Source: Inonotus obliquus
Lineage: Eukaryota; Basidiomycota; Agaricomycetes; Hymenochaetales; Hymenochaetaceae
DNA length: 64,000 nt
Assembly: GCA_032164295.1 (NCBI GenBank)
Contig: JAJHTX010000004.1
Span: 2,480,001 to 2,544,000, forward strand
Reading direction: 5' to 3'
This document shows positions 48,503 through 62,458 of the stretch, piece after piece (positions within the stretch are counted from its first letter, which is position 1; every line of letters begins with the position of its first letter). Made by a program: the position numbers and the translations under genes. The notes beneath the pieces are model-generated. The model was not told the DNA's origin. It saw only the letters and a list, made by a program, of their open reading frames with translations, and searched no databases.

Positions 48503-50644
48503 TTATTCTATCGCCGCCGACCTCCTCGCTAATCTGAAGTGCCATAATAATCGCGCAAATCCGCTCGTCTGTGCTCTAGCACTCATCCGTGCTTGTGCAG
48601 AATTTCTTTTCATTATATTCTCAGAGTTCTCCGTCCGTGAAAAAGAAGCGGGACTCTCTGTAGGCGCGAAGAGCTATTGGAAGGAGGGAAGTCGGAAACT
48701 GAAATTATCGGAATGTGAATATGATCCGTTACTGACTTTAATAGTGGTATCAATCCCACTGCACGCAATAAGGGGCAAGCGTGGATGGCCCTCGATGACA
48801 TTTACCACCGCCTCATCCCCTTCGTATATGCCATGCAGTCTACCGGTGGCCTTCTCCCAGAGGAAAAAATTACCATCGTCTGAGCCAGACGCAACATATT
48901 CATCCTCAGGGCCAATGAAGTTCACTAGGAAATCGTCAGATAACTCAAGACAAAGTGGAAGCTGCAACTGACCATCTTTGACTGTCTCGACATTACAGTG
49001 GCCTGTGAACTTCCTTCGAGGCATGATGATTGGGGTCTTGAATTTCTCATCGAGCACGGGAAGGCGGCTAAGGATGTCGTCATCATCGTCCTCGTCAGTA
49101 TCTTCATCCATTTCGTTTTCTGTGCTAGATGCATCCTCTTCTGTTCCGTACAGTAAGGTCGACTCAGATCGGGATGTGCTGGAGGTCGACACTGAATCAG
49201 AGTCGGGGAGAGGGACGTCTTCTGGATCGATCCCAGCGCCTGAACTTGATTTTTGGTCTGCGCTATTCGGCTTGAGCACAGACGAAGGACGGCTTGAACC
49301 CTCCTGTGGGTCGTCGCGAATGGAATACAGATACACCGCATCCGCGCTATACGCTAGGTTCAATTAACGAGCATCAGTACTCTGTTCAAAAACAACGAAA
49401 CCACTGACTTAGCAAGACCTAACGAATCCGTTAGTCAACAGATTTAGCCAACAAAATAAAGGTACTCACCTCATGTCCATTTGTTTGCGCCATTCGAGCA
49501 CCTGTTATATGCTCGATACCCCTCTCGTCCTCGTTGACTTCTGGCCTGCCAAACCTTCGAACGCATGTCACATAGCTTTCATCATTGCATGGCATACCCC
49601 ATTCTGCCCGAACTGACCTTCCTACCTGGCGGCGGTCGAACAGGTAGCCCTTCGTCCGGAGTCAAATCGTGAATTGGCTAAAAGTGGTGAGGCGGCTCAC
49701 AAAAGGTGATTCTCCAGCTACAACGAACAGATAGGGTGCCAATGGTGAAAGAGCTAATGCTGATAGATCATGCGGTAAAGTGACGAGAGGAGGTGGGCAG
49801 CTTTCACGCCGTTCACATTGATGCGGAGCTCGTAAATCATGTTGTCTTGCGGTTCCATCCTGATACGCGCATACAGACTCAAATCACGACTTTGGAAAGA
49901 ACCCAGCGTACCTCCGCCACTGTCAGAAATACATTCGGACTCTCTTCTGTCACTATACGTTTTGTACGTCCTGTATGACACTTAAATACACGAACGCAGG
50001 TTTCGCGTTCGCTGAATTCTGTGCTCTTGCTATTCGGCGCGGTTGTCAAAGCGCGTTCGGCATCAAAGACGCGCACTCGTCGATCGCCGGCCACAGTTGC
50101 TCTGGATTCAATAATGTACATTTCGGGATGCATCACATTGCTTCTTAGTGAGTCAATGCATGAGTTAGAACTGCGATGGGACGTACATACGAGATGAAGA
50201 CGGAAGTAGGCGGGCATTGAAGATGTTTCCTGTATGTCCTGTTCGTATTATCGCACATTCCTTGTAGGGGTAAGGTGTGGTGAGATCATTTGGGTCCTGC
50301 CTCCATACCCTCACACTAACCACAAGGATTGAAATGTTATTCCGAGGATAGACTGAAATAAGCTAACGCTCACGTCGTGTCATCTCCTCCACTTACAAGC
50401 ACATCCCCGTCCAACTCCCAGCTAAGTGCATTCACACAGCTACAGATAAAACAGTCAGAGAATACCATTTCACTGACTTTCGGTGTGCCACGCACCCTGT
50501 ATGTCCATATCCATTTTCATCCCCTAGCTCATTGACCCTGTCCAAAGGGTTTGCATAAGCATGCTTAAGAGCCATGCGATGATAAGCAAAAGAAGCAGTA
50601 GATGATGACGGGGAGCTTGCAAGATTGTGTAAAAGTCTATGCAT
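48503..50644 (-). CDS. WD40-repeat protein, DCAF6/DCAF8/WDTC1-like
   Basis: Probable DDB1-CUL4 substrate receptor. Exons 50644..50496, 50439..50374, 50315..50187, 50143..49912, 49859..49701, 49649..49470, 49418..49409, 49353..48737 and 48673..48503 close to 570 residues. The first blades read GHTGCVNALSWELDGDVLVS and RTGHTGNIFNARLLP; a DGTARQHDLR segment matches the DxR box with which DCAFs contact DDB1. An acidic Ser-rich insert (residues about 310-380) sits between blades. The last blades contain GSDDGNFFLWEKATGRL and the family-specific SGIDTTIKLFAP. The tail is Arg-rich. The seventh exon is just 10 nt. The assignment to a DCAF subgroup is by resemblance. Confidence 0.88.
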
Positions 50645-50934
50645 TTTGAATTGGTTGTTGCTCCGTCCAGTAGTGTATGAATAGTTAAATACTGTCGACT
50701 GAGGATGTGAGCAAGTTAAAGACCTCGAACTCTCGGCGCAGTTGTGAGGCACGATTGGGATTGACCTCATGATCAGGTGATTTATATTTATTGCCGAGTA
50801 TTACTTGTACTCTACATCATGTACATGGACACAAGTACAAGCAAGTACAGTACAAATTATGGAACATACATAGACACGGAGAAAGCACGACGACAGCATA
50901 ACATAAATAACGACGTGCTTTTGTCTAGTACCAA

Positions 50935-53900
50935 GGCTGGTACGCATCCGACATGTTAGCCAATCTACTCGGGTTCGTCGCCACAGAAATTAAATTCGTT
51001 ACGCTCTGCATGGACTGGGTAAGCTTATCATCCTTTGGATCCTAAGAGCCATTTAATCAGACAAAGTAAGGACAAAGTGAGGAGATTCCTACCTGGGCCT
51101 TTTCCAACTTGCACGCCATTGTTTCGGCCCTATTTACTATGCCATTGATGTTATCGGCAAAACGGGCGCGGAAGATGGCCTCCTGTGACGGGTCACGTCT
51201 GCCTTTCATATTCGACTGTGTCAAAACTTCATCACGAAGGAAGAGGCATAGGTGCTGGTCGAGTTCGTACTAAAACCGTGTCATCAGTGACATTCTCATG
51301 TACCAGGCTACCAGCCCTACCTCCGGTTTTGTCAGCGCTCTCGCAATAGCGACCATGCCAGGACAATACAAAGCCTCGGTGCCGACAGGGCTGACAAAAT
51401 TTTGCAAGTTGGGAGTGAAGCGGAATGGGCAAGCCTCAATTGGTGTGATTACGAAGGTCTGGGTATTGATACCTGTTACGTTTTTTCAATGACGTTGCTC
51501 ATGACCGACTGGTTGAAGACATACCACATAGGAGCTCTGACATGTAAACATGGCCGGACGATCGAGATATTTGGAATCGAGAAGGATGGCGTTGTGATAC
51601 GCAGACCGCGAATGTCATGAAGCTCAAAGCAGATAGCTGGAGTGTGAATATCTTGCGCATTCGCCAAAGCTCCTGGGGACCACACATTGTGCGTGTCATA
51701 TACTGAAACAGTCAGTGAGCAAGTGAGAATGTTGATCTCATTGACGATAGTGGGTGAGACGACATACCCGACTGAGAATGTCATCTGGTACCATCTTCTT
51801 GCATACTTCGTCCATCACGCCCTTCCTAATGCCAACAAGTTCCCCAGTGTTTGGCTACAGCAAAGAAGAAAGGATTCAAGATAAATTCGATTGAACATGA
51901 GGGAGCATAAGACATACCACGTTGCCCATCTCGCGGGCAATTTGTCTGGTCTTCTGCGCAACCAACAAAGCCGGTTCCTCCCTTGTGATTCCTATCTCTT
52001 CACAGTGGCGATCATATATATCTTGCAACGATACATAGGAGGAGTCGTTCGTGATGAGTCGGACGTTAGGACTGAGCAATACTGCCCAAGGAAGATGAAA
52101 CTGCAAGTTGCGTTTGCGACTCTCCTTCCTCCGAGTGAGAGCACTATTGGTGAGGTGAATTTGCTTGCCAAATATCCCCAAAAGCGACACTTACTGGTTG
52201 AAGGTCCGGAATAATTGCATGACACGCTCTTCACGCCGTACCCAACGGGCCGCGGGTTGCTGTACAGCGAAATTGTATTTTACACCATCGTGGCCATGCA
52301 TGACGAAACGCTTGAAGCAATATCCCTGACCACGAGCCATTTCGAACTTGGAGCCAAACTGACGTATTCGACCAAATTGCTGCGGGCCATCCGTGAGCTA
52401 TAATACCATAACACGTCAGATATACACCGAATTCGTCCACTGGTTTTCTTACTTCGAGGTACTGGCCAGGAACTTCGACATCCTCGAGTTTTGCGTACTG
52501 GAATTCCATCAACCAGTGACTAATGAGGTCAAGCGGTTGCATGCGAGGTCGTGCGTCCAGGAACTTCTCATATCGATCCCGCCATTGCTGGAGCTTCCGT
52601 ATGTACTCCTGCATGGATGGCTTGCTGTGTATGAATTCATCCTCATATTCCCTCTATAAAACGGGAAATTTAAGTAAGCAGTCATGACTGGTGTTATATC
52701 GGAAGAACTTACGCGAGCTTGTCCAGCGAGGTGAACTGCCATCTTTCCTATGTTTCTCTGGTTGTGTTCCGAGAGTCTACCGTCGTCGTTTGGATCTTTT
52801 GCACGAGAACTCGCATTCTGGGGGGACAAAGTAAGTAACACAAGATAACGTGGCAAATCTTCGCTGCCTGCTCACTTGAACGGCATCCTGCAAAAGCATG
52901 AAGGTAAACCGATAAATCTCCTCCTCGGGTGTGGACTTGAACTTCATTATGAACTGGTCGACCATTGTTTCCAGAGTCAGCGCTAGGAGTGGATTGTTGG
53001 TCTTGAGTAAGGAAGCTACTTCATCCACAAGCATCCAATCTTCTTTCCTACTTGCTTCTCCAGCCGACGAACCAGCCATGCTTGTAGCGCCACTTCCCAC
53101 TTCAGGGTTCGCGCCCGGTTGGTCACCCGCGGACGCACTTTGGTTCGCCTTCAATGCTGCAGCCTTCCTCAAAATCGTCATCTCCTCTCTTAGAGACCGA
53201 AGCGGGAAAAACAATGCCTGTCACAAGCGGGTCGTTCAGCAAAAAGACCTAAGAGCCACAATAGTTAATACTTACCTGTGGATATGTCTTGGCAAGCTCA
53301 ATGAGGATGCCTTGCGCCTGTGGTGCCTCAGTATATGACAGCGAGAAAAGCAACTGGGGAACAAGAGTGATCCAATACCAAAGCGCTCTCTCCCCTGCGT
53401 ATGCATCGTACGCCCGTGCGATGTTACTTGTAGCATCATCGACACTGAGTAGCCAAAGCACCCGAGTCAGAAGCGGCCGACTCTTAGCATTTTTGTATAG
53501 CCCCGCAGCCTGGAGGTAACATTGGACGGCGTGCGCACCATGCTTATATTCCGGTGTATTAGTTGTCAAGTTACTGCTAAACAGCCTATCATTGAATCGA
53601 CCCCACTCTGCCCATGCTTTCGCGACGTTCAGGTCCAGACTTACGGCCTGACTAAAGCAGTTTTCCGCCTCGTCATTGTCGTTCAGAGCGGAGTAAAACA
53701 TGCCTTTCAGCGTATAGAATTCGGCTTTTTGAGGGGTCGAGAAATACACCAAGTTTGTGCTGTTGATCAAGTTGAGGCCATCAACCATTCGCTCAGGAAT
53801 CTGCAGGCGACAACGAGCTTCCTCCCGCAGTTTGAGGAAAGCTTCTGAAATTTCAATGTTGGGCAATTCATAGATCCGTGTCAGTGACTGTTGCGCAACG

Positions 53901-56900
53901 TCAAATAGATCGTGCTTGCGTGCAACATGTGCAAATCGGTTAATGATCCAGGCTGTCTCATGGTAACCACGATATCCATATGTATTGGCCGGACTAGGTT
54001 GGTTCCCGTTCTGCGGTGGTGGTGGAGGGATGAGAGGGATGTAGTGCTTGTTAATGGCACTGAAAACGTTTTGTCTCCAAGCGACGAGGTCACTCCAAAC
54101 ACTGATATCATCATGCAAGTTTGGAAGCCTTTCCCTCCATGCCTGAAGAACCAGTTTCAAATCAGCCGATTTCTTCTCCAGATTTGCAGTGGTTGTGCTC
54201 GACAACGATCCGAATATCTGAACAGCTTCCTGCAACTCGACGAACTGTTGGAAATGCTGCAGAAGAGGAATATGGCATGCGGCCATCTTTGGTGGAAACG
54301 CTACCCACTTTCGCAAAGATAGCTGCATAGCATCTTCGAGGATTCGAGTAAACTCCACATTTCTTTCGACAGCGCCAGGAGACTTGACGAGGGCAATGAA
54401 TGCCTCATATACCCGCCTACGCGGGGTTGCCACATCAGACATTCCTTGCACCTGTTCCTCGATCTGCTGGAGGGCATCCTTGTCTGCCCAGTCCTTATTT
54501 CTCCATGCCGCTTCAAGAAGCAGTTCGTTATTTCCGTCGCTACGCGCAAGTTCATACAAAACGTCCCATTGCTGTAGCTTCTCTGTGGAGGTAATCCAGT
54601 GATCTTCCCAGAGGCAGTACTCGGATTCCGTGAACTGGATGACTCCGTTTCTCGCTTTGATCATGGCTTGCTCGTATGAGATCTGTGCCTCTGGCCACAT
54701 ACCATTCTGCTCATAGGTAATAGCAACATTCGTCTCATTGTGCAGAGAACGACGACGCCATAAGCCGTAGAACATGTCGTCCTCCGCTAATTCTGCGTAT
54801 ACCTCGGCGAGAGCATCATAGATACTGTCCAGTCCCAGTCCATCGTCGTCTTTCGTATAATCCAAGGATTTCTGAAGGTATTCTAGTGCGACATGCCAAG
54901 CTCCAAAAGTCTTGGCAAGATACTTGACTAGATGTGCTGGCACATGCATAGGAGGAGAACAGGCATGAATTCCTTCCAGCAAGGCCTGTATGACATTTGG
55001 CCGTGCTTCGCATTGCCGGATGTGATGCTCACGGCTGAGGAGAACAACCATGTGCTGCGTGACTTCTGCCTGCTCCTTTCGGGAAAGGAGTGACCATATG
55101 GCCGAGAAAGCAGATACCCAAGTCTCATGCGCAGCCTGCGCGTCGTAATATAGCAGTCGTCTCATTGGACGGACGATGTCCCTTATCGTGCTGTTGGCCA
55201 GCGTCAAAGCCAATGGGGAAGAAGTTTGTGTGAACACTACGCTAGGCGAAGACGTCAATGGCATATCACTGTCAACCGAACTTAAGAGGAGGTCCAGCAC
55301 GAGATAGATCCAGTTATGATCGGCCAGTGCGTCCCAGGTCTGCGCTCCCAGAATATACGTTAAACGGCTAATCAACGATCGCGGAATGCTGCTGTCCAAA
55401 AGGTCTACGAAGCGCTCCCGAAGAGAGGTGTCATCGGATCGGCATCCCAATAAAAAGGCAGGTTCAAGCCGGGATGTCAAATCACTGCGACGCAAGGATG
55501 GCTCGGTGTATATATCGTAGATCAGCTCCAGGTACTGATTGAAAAGATCAGTCCCACGGGACTCGAAGCTCGTCATTTTCTGCAGTAAACTGGCCTTCTC
55601 TTTCATAGTCGGGTAAGCGTCACGCCGGTGTAGGGCCCAGTCTCGCGCCGTGTCGAGAAGGAACTGGCACAAGATGGGGCTTGATGACTTTTCGACAAGG
55701 ATTATTAAATTGGCCAAATGAAGCTTCCTTTGTTCGGCCGGTAACATCGACGAATTTTGGCAAATCTTTAGAATGTTAACGAGCAAGCGAACAGTCGCAT
55801 CGTAGTTATCGGCGCCGGTAGCAGAGCCAATGTGTTCCTTCGCCAATTTTCCTAGCAACCTCATTAATGGGGCTGCAAAAGGCTCGATGCGTTCCGGAAC
55901 GGTGTCCACCACAGATTTCAGCATGAGAAGAGCGCCTCGCAAACTAGCCATGTTCTTGAGTCCATCGGAGATAGTACTATAAACAAAGCCATGGAACTCC
56001 GCCACATCCGTTTGGTTGTCTTCGTCTTCTTTGGGAAGAGGGTATAGCTTCAAGATACGGTCGGCGATCGGGTGGAGGGCCTCATGCAATGTGGCTTCAT
56101 CAGGCAGCATGCCATTCTGTACTAGCTTTTGCAGGATTTTGACGTTCTGAACGAACCATTCATCCGATCTATCAGCACAAACAACGTTGAGTACCCTCGC
56201 GCTTGCGACGATGACGGCAGCATTCTCTTGGGAGAACTTAGCCTATGGAAAAATACTTATTAACTTAAGTCAGAATCGAAGTGATATCACATACCTCACA
56301 CAGGGATTTGCGGAAATAATCCAGCTTAAAGCTGACATTAGCCCAGGCGGGCAACTGCAGGAGGTCCTTCATTAGAGTAAGAGCCCGAGGCCCGACAGTT
56401 GCTCTTGATACCATGTCCTGAGGACTGGAAGCCGCTCTTGTCAGGTAGCTTATCACGGACTCGCGGAAAACAAGAGGAGTCGTCCAGCCCGACTCGTCTC
56501 CCAGATCTGCCGCCTTCTTTTCCCATTTGTATATGACTTCTAATATGTCCAAGGCAAGAAGACGACCTTCGCTGTTTGGACCCATCTGGAAGCCGAGCCG
56601 CTGCAGCGAGTTGATTATGTGAGGAATGAAGAGAGCGCGACAAGGATAGAAAAGGTCAGGCTGGCGGGAAATGAGTTGGTAGATCATGATGACATGCAGA
56701 TTGCCATTGCCTTCTTCGGCGAGTAGTCGCCGGGTTGTCTTTGCCCAGTGGGGAAGTGATGGATCATTCGGCATCTTTTGAAGAACAGGAGCAAGTATCT
56801 CAAGGGTTTGTTGGATCAGGGCCCGATTTCCTTCGATATGGGGCGGTTGGAGAAGGCCAGTCCATGTTCTCATAATGAACTTCGGTGGCGAGTCGTAGGA

Positions 56901-59900
56901 TGAGAAGAAACGGGCCGTAAGGAGATATGCCATCTGTCGCACCGTCTGGTCGTCGCTAGATATGTAAGGCCAAACGAACTTGATTATGTCCTTCTTGGCT
57001 GAGGCGAACATGTGGGGTAATTTGTGCACCAACACGGTCGTCAAATGCAAGACTTCGATCTTGAAGAGGTCGTCAGCATCGACGAACGCCTCTAAGTCGT
57101 TCACTTTCCAAAGTCTAGCATGCAGCCGCTCTATAAGTGACCTGTCAATTATGCTCTCCTCTGAGGGTCGACTCGTATGCACCGAGATCATCGGACTAAT
57201 TATGTAGCGTAAAAAGAATGTCTTCCTCGAGCACGGAATCGATCGGTCCTCAAACCAGATGAAGAATCTCAGCAGCACATTCCGTCGGAAGAGCAGTGAC
57301 TCGGAGAGAGCGACGTGGTCGTACAGGAAATGTGTCAAGTCATTGCGATCCACGGTAACATCCATTGAATAAATGGAAACAATGTCGAAGAGGATGTCAA
57401 TACGCGGCGACTCTTGCAATGTCCTTTTGAGTATCGAGATCATGGCATCATGCTTGTGGAATGTAGGTTGAGAAACCCTGGACCAGTCCGGTGGATGCTC
57501 CTGTTCCATTTTCCACGATGCCAGGATCGCTTCTACGACGTCGTTTCCAATGGTCCACCCAGGAATCAAACCCGCAATGTCGTCGCATAGAAGAAGGCCA
57601 GACTGCGCCGCTTCCGGGGAACCGCTTGCGAAACAGACACGCACAAGATCCCGCGGGCGCGCAGCAAGCTCTCTAAGAAGTTTGGGCGCTGTTCTTGCGT
57701 TCAATAGGTTTCGAAGCGTACGAAGGTGACGAGGCGATGTCACGTTATTCAAGAAGTAGTCGACGGCCTCCGGTGCGTAGCGATCAACGTACTTTCCCAA
57801 CGGTTCCGAGAATGGAGTCTTCGCACACGAGAAGAGACGCGCCTCTGTTTGTACCACCACGTCGATAAGATCCTTAAGGTACATGCTGGCGGATGCTGGG
57901 AGAAGATGATAAATGTTGACAAGGCTGACAAGTTTGTTTATGGCGTCGTTCTCTGATAGCGGTAACTTCGCTGCGTTGCTTAACATTGTGGGGTCCGCGA
58001 TTGTTCGGAAATGATCAAGCAGCTTTATGCCAATCTCGACCTTGAAATAGTTGGCCAAAAGCATGAGGAGCCTAGACAGTCCTTCCAGATCCTGGATCGT
58101 CAGCTTCCTGGTATCAGACAAGTTCATAAGGATCGGTCTTAGGCCGGTCTGCAAGAGTTCTTTGGGAAATCGAGACTGGTCGCCCAAAATGATGCGAAGA
58201 CCATCGTGGGCAGCATCAGCAACCTCCTTTGAGGTGTTGTACAATGACTTGAAATAAGCTGACGTAACCCTGGGGAATGTAGTCAGTCAACAGTTCCTTG
58301 TTCAATTGTGGCTTTCGTACCTCTGGCGGGTTGTGGGGATCCGCGAGAAACAGTCCGTTAGAGGCAGAGCCGCCGTTAACAACTTTAAGCAAGCTACACG
58401 CAACTGCGTGACCTCCTGAGTGCTCTTGCGAACATCAATCTTTGCGATCAAATTCTGGTCACTGTTGTCAGCCAACGCCAGGGCCTCGTGGAGCAGGCGA
58501 ATGAGTTCGTCATTAACGTCTAGTAACGACGGCTGCAGGCTAATGCAGTAACGAACGGCTTCAACCTGCCCCACTATAATGGGATGGGGGAGGGACCTCA
58601 GGGGTTTGACAAATATTGCGCTCATTACGCGCTCGCGGTGAGGCAGCAGTAGTTCCCGAATAGGACTACCACAGAGCCCGGCTAGCAGCTCGATGCACGA
58701 CCTGGCTGTCCTCCGCACGACCGGGTGGGGAGACGAAATGTCGTTGAAGAAGATACCAATCAAAAACGCTATTCGGGGTTGCGGCATAGGCTGTCCATCA
58801 ACTTCCATCTGATTCGGTCGGCGTGTGTTGGTCATTCGCAAAATATTGGTTAAATTCTGAATAATGTCGGCAACATTTCGAGGAGGATCATGCGGCGAAT
58901 CCTTCAAAACGTGAAGCAGTGTTCTGACGATATCAATTTCTCGGGCGATGAGCCATCTATCGCCAATCTCCGGTGTCGAAGTCATGATCATAATACCCGT
59001 AACTCCGGCAGTCTTCCTCACCCAGGAAGATTCAAAGCAGAACGTACTAAACCGAGTAGCGACCATGTGAAGTATTGGTAGCGTATCCAAGTGCTTGAGA
59101 CCATTAGCTTGACCAATAGGCACAAGGTCATGCACAATCATTTTTACCACCTCCGCAGCTCTCCTTGCTTGTGCCTCATCGGAACGAGCCAATGCAAGAG
59201 GGAAAGCATCAAGATAAAGGCCGAACATATGGCTGGGGAACCTCCTCAATGTTACGTCCTTAGCAAGAGCTTTGCGCGCCTCCAATGTGAAAACGTGACG
59301 TGACAGTGTTCGAAGGTATTCTTGGGCCCTTTCTTGGACTTCTGGTACATGGATTGCATCAAAAAGGCCTTCGACACCCTTTACAAAAATGCTCTCCCTG
59401 TCGCGCCCATACAATCCCTAATTACCGTGTTAGCTTATCCGTGAAAAGTCTGTCAATGGAACTCCATCGCACCTCATTGAGCAAATGTGTTAAAGTGTGT
59501 TCTAAATAATTGTAGGCATGTATCTTGTCGACAGAAGTTGTCTTCGATAATAGTTGGGCGGACAGTCCTGCGACAGGACCGAGTCGAACAACCTCATGTC
59601 GACCGCTGAACGAGACCGTGAGCGTCGCTGGATCCGAATAGGGCATGTAGGCTAGGCTAGGCTTTTCATCAAGTAACCGGCGATTGCGACCACCTAATTT
59701 GCCTAGTATACGTATTGTTGTGTGAGCGTGATGATGGCTGCCAGGTAAAGGCTTTAGATGGCTATGAAGTGCCTCCATGAGATCGCGCAGTACTGGCCGG
59801 AGGATCGGATCAAGGAAATCGCCAATCAGATTGTCAATGCAGAGCTCTAGAGTGCGAAGACCCTGAGAAACGAGTTCAGACCCTCCCTGGAGAGCGAGTA

Positions 59901-62458
59901 CGAGTGGCTTCATTAAGTAATGAAGATGAGGTAGCAGGTGCGTTAACCGTAGTGGGACCGTCAGACATAACTCAACTAGTAAGTCTCTTGTCTGAGCGTC
60001 TGCTGCCATCAATTGTCGGTTTAAACAATCCAGCATTTCCGGCAATAACGGCAGTACTTCCTTGTACAGTTGCTCATACCTCCCCCCTCCGCTACCAATG
60101 GCGCGAAAAAGCGCACGCATTAGGTGAAAGTAATAAAGAGGTCGATTTGCTTTCGCGGCTAACGGGAATGAATCCATGATAAGTCGGCCAAGATGAGTAG
60201 CAAGGACAGGCTCGTTCGCTTCCGGGTGGATTCCGACGACGCTAAACGTCATTTTGAAGAATCGGAGAACCATCGAAGCCGTTATGTCATCATACTCCCC
60301 TAGCTCCTCCAGTTTGTCTGAAAAATGCCTGAGCGTAGCCGACACAACTGTCTGGGAGACGGTTTTCTGCTGAAAAAGGACCTGGGACAAATGGAGTAAG
60401 CTTGGCCTTTTGACGCAAGCATGGAAATAGAAGTCTAAGCGTTGCGTCCATAATTCCTGGAAGACATGCAGGCTGACGTCCTGCATTATGACTGCTAGTG
60501 TATCCATTGCATCCTTTTCGTCTTTGAAGTCTGCGGTTTCGAAAGAGAGGAGGATGCCGATACTGTGCTCGAAGAGAGGAACCATAAGTTCTCCTTCTGG
60601 TAGAGAACCACCAAGCTTCTTCAGCACCGTAATGGACATTCTGCATGCATGAAGCAGTACTCGGAACACATAACGAAGTTCTGCGACATCGAATTAGTGA
60701 GCGTGAAAGATTATATACGTAAGAAACAACCTGCTGTGATGCCCTCGTAGGATTCACTTCTTGTACTGAGGGTTGCAAGTAGCGGTCTCTCCTTCTCGAT
60801 GAAGGCGATATCAGGTTTTGACTCGTCGACCGGACCATTCTTTTGGCTACTGGGGCGAGAGCTCAATTCCTTGAACGTTGAGTCTACTGTTTTTATTTTC
60901 TCAACCCCCGCTTGTAGAACGATCATCGCCATACTTGTGGTCCTTTCGTTCGGGGCCTTTGCAAGGAGCGGTTCAAGCATGCCCGTTAATATCCTGGTGC
61001 ATATTGCCTGAGCATGCCCACCCATTGGAGCATTAAGCAACCAGCGAGAGTATACATGGATTATCGTGATCACTTGTTCCATAGAGAATTCCGTCCGAAG
61101 GCTTGCAGAAAGCTCAAGTACTGTGATATAAGGACCTAGCCTGGGTGAAAGTCAGCAGAGAAGAGAAGGATGACAAATCAATCTCGCTCTACCTCGATGT
61201 ATCTACCGGTGCCGCGGGCGACCCTAGAATGACACGTTCGGAAAGTAACTTATGGAATACCCCGACGAAAGCACGACGAAACGGTGTCATCATTTGATGT
61301 CTTAATACTGCAATAAGTTCCTGGAAGCCCATGTTAATGACCTACTTCCTTTGAATGGCAAACTCTGCGTACTCTCCGAGAATTAGTCAAGTGCAAAGGG
61401 CAATCCTGGAGGATCCTAACACATTGAAAGGATATGATGTCGCCACGTTCGTCCCTACTGAACATGTCTTGGTGTGAACGGAAAATGTATGAGCAAAAGT
61501 TCATAAGCTAGATCGATCCGTTAGCATCGAGTACGAAGAAACTTAGGGTAAAGTTTAGCATACATACCTTAATCTGAGCGGCGACGAAGCTTTCATATAA
61601 CTTGGGGTTCTTCATACCCGGAGCCTGACCCGCCCAAACATTGCCCATTGCCTCATATTCATCTCTAGCCTTCTTCTGTATGGGAGACTCGATAGAACCC
61701 GCCTTGAAGGAGCATGTCAGCAAACGGTATTTAAGTTCAGAACACACATACCTGTATAGCGGAACCAACAACCTCTGGTAGGAGCGGTAGTAGTGCCGCA
61801 CGACTATTGCTTTGCACTAGGACGATTAGGACAAAAGGTATTTCGGTCAGAACTTTGAGACTACGTCTGCTGTTGATCACCACATTGGCATCCACGGTGG
61901 GAGATGAGTCCGACAAGTACTGATTAACGAAGTCCTGTACTCCGCGCAGCATGTCCAGAAATATCTTCGTAAGCTCTATTGCTTGCTCGTCGGAAATATG
62001 CTTCATGACTCGAAGAAGGTCGTGAAATGCCTTTAAGCAAGTAACAGCATTATCTTCCGCGTCATTTTTCAGAATAGCGAGGATGCCGCTAATTATGCTG
62101 TTGAGCTGGGGCCTCATCCCATCGCTGGGCGGTATACGATGTATAATCTCTACAAGCACGCGTCGAAATTGGAATTCGAGCGAGTCTCGTCTAAATGACG
62201 TCTCGGTTGTCCGGAGCGTATCAAAGAGACTCGAGATCATGTGCGGATATGTCCTTGACGCTTCCCCATCGCGAACGGAGTCAATCATCTCCCTCAGTTC
62301 CTGAGCAACTTCGAGCTTCAATTTCAGTGCTGAGAGTCCATTAGATCGTACTCTGAAAACCAACGTCCTGAATGATACTCACGAGTAGCGGGGTCGGCAA
62401 TGCGGGCAGCTCGCTGCTCCAGCTCCGCCGCCGATGCGAAATGTGGAACGACCTCCAT
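50935..62458 (-). CDS. TRA1: TRA1/TRRAP, PIKK-family pseudokinase of SAGA and NuA4
   Basis: Giant scaffold contacted by transcription activators. The gene spans 11.5 kb, starts at ATG 62458 and should encode about 3,500 residues; I did not resolve every intron. HEAT repeats run from the start to about 56300 (for example SPFSEPL-type segments and KYVDRYAPEAVDYFL). The FAT region is the long exon about 56110..53270. The kinase-like part (52614..51240) shows RDRYEKFLDARPR, FHLPWAVLLSPNVRL and SSYVSLQDIYDRHCEE. The PIKK catalytic GDRH is replaced by VSQRH and DFG by MSEL near 51530-51610, so it is catalytically dead, as in all Tra1. The FATC ends AYQPWY with a stop at 50935. Confidence 0.96.

Noticed and set aside
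52940..53338. + strand open frames antisense to TRA1
   Set aside because: Shadow frames of the conserved TRA1 coding sequence.
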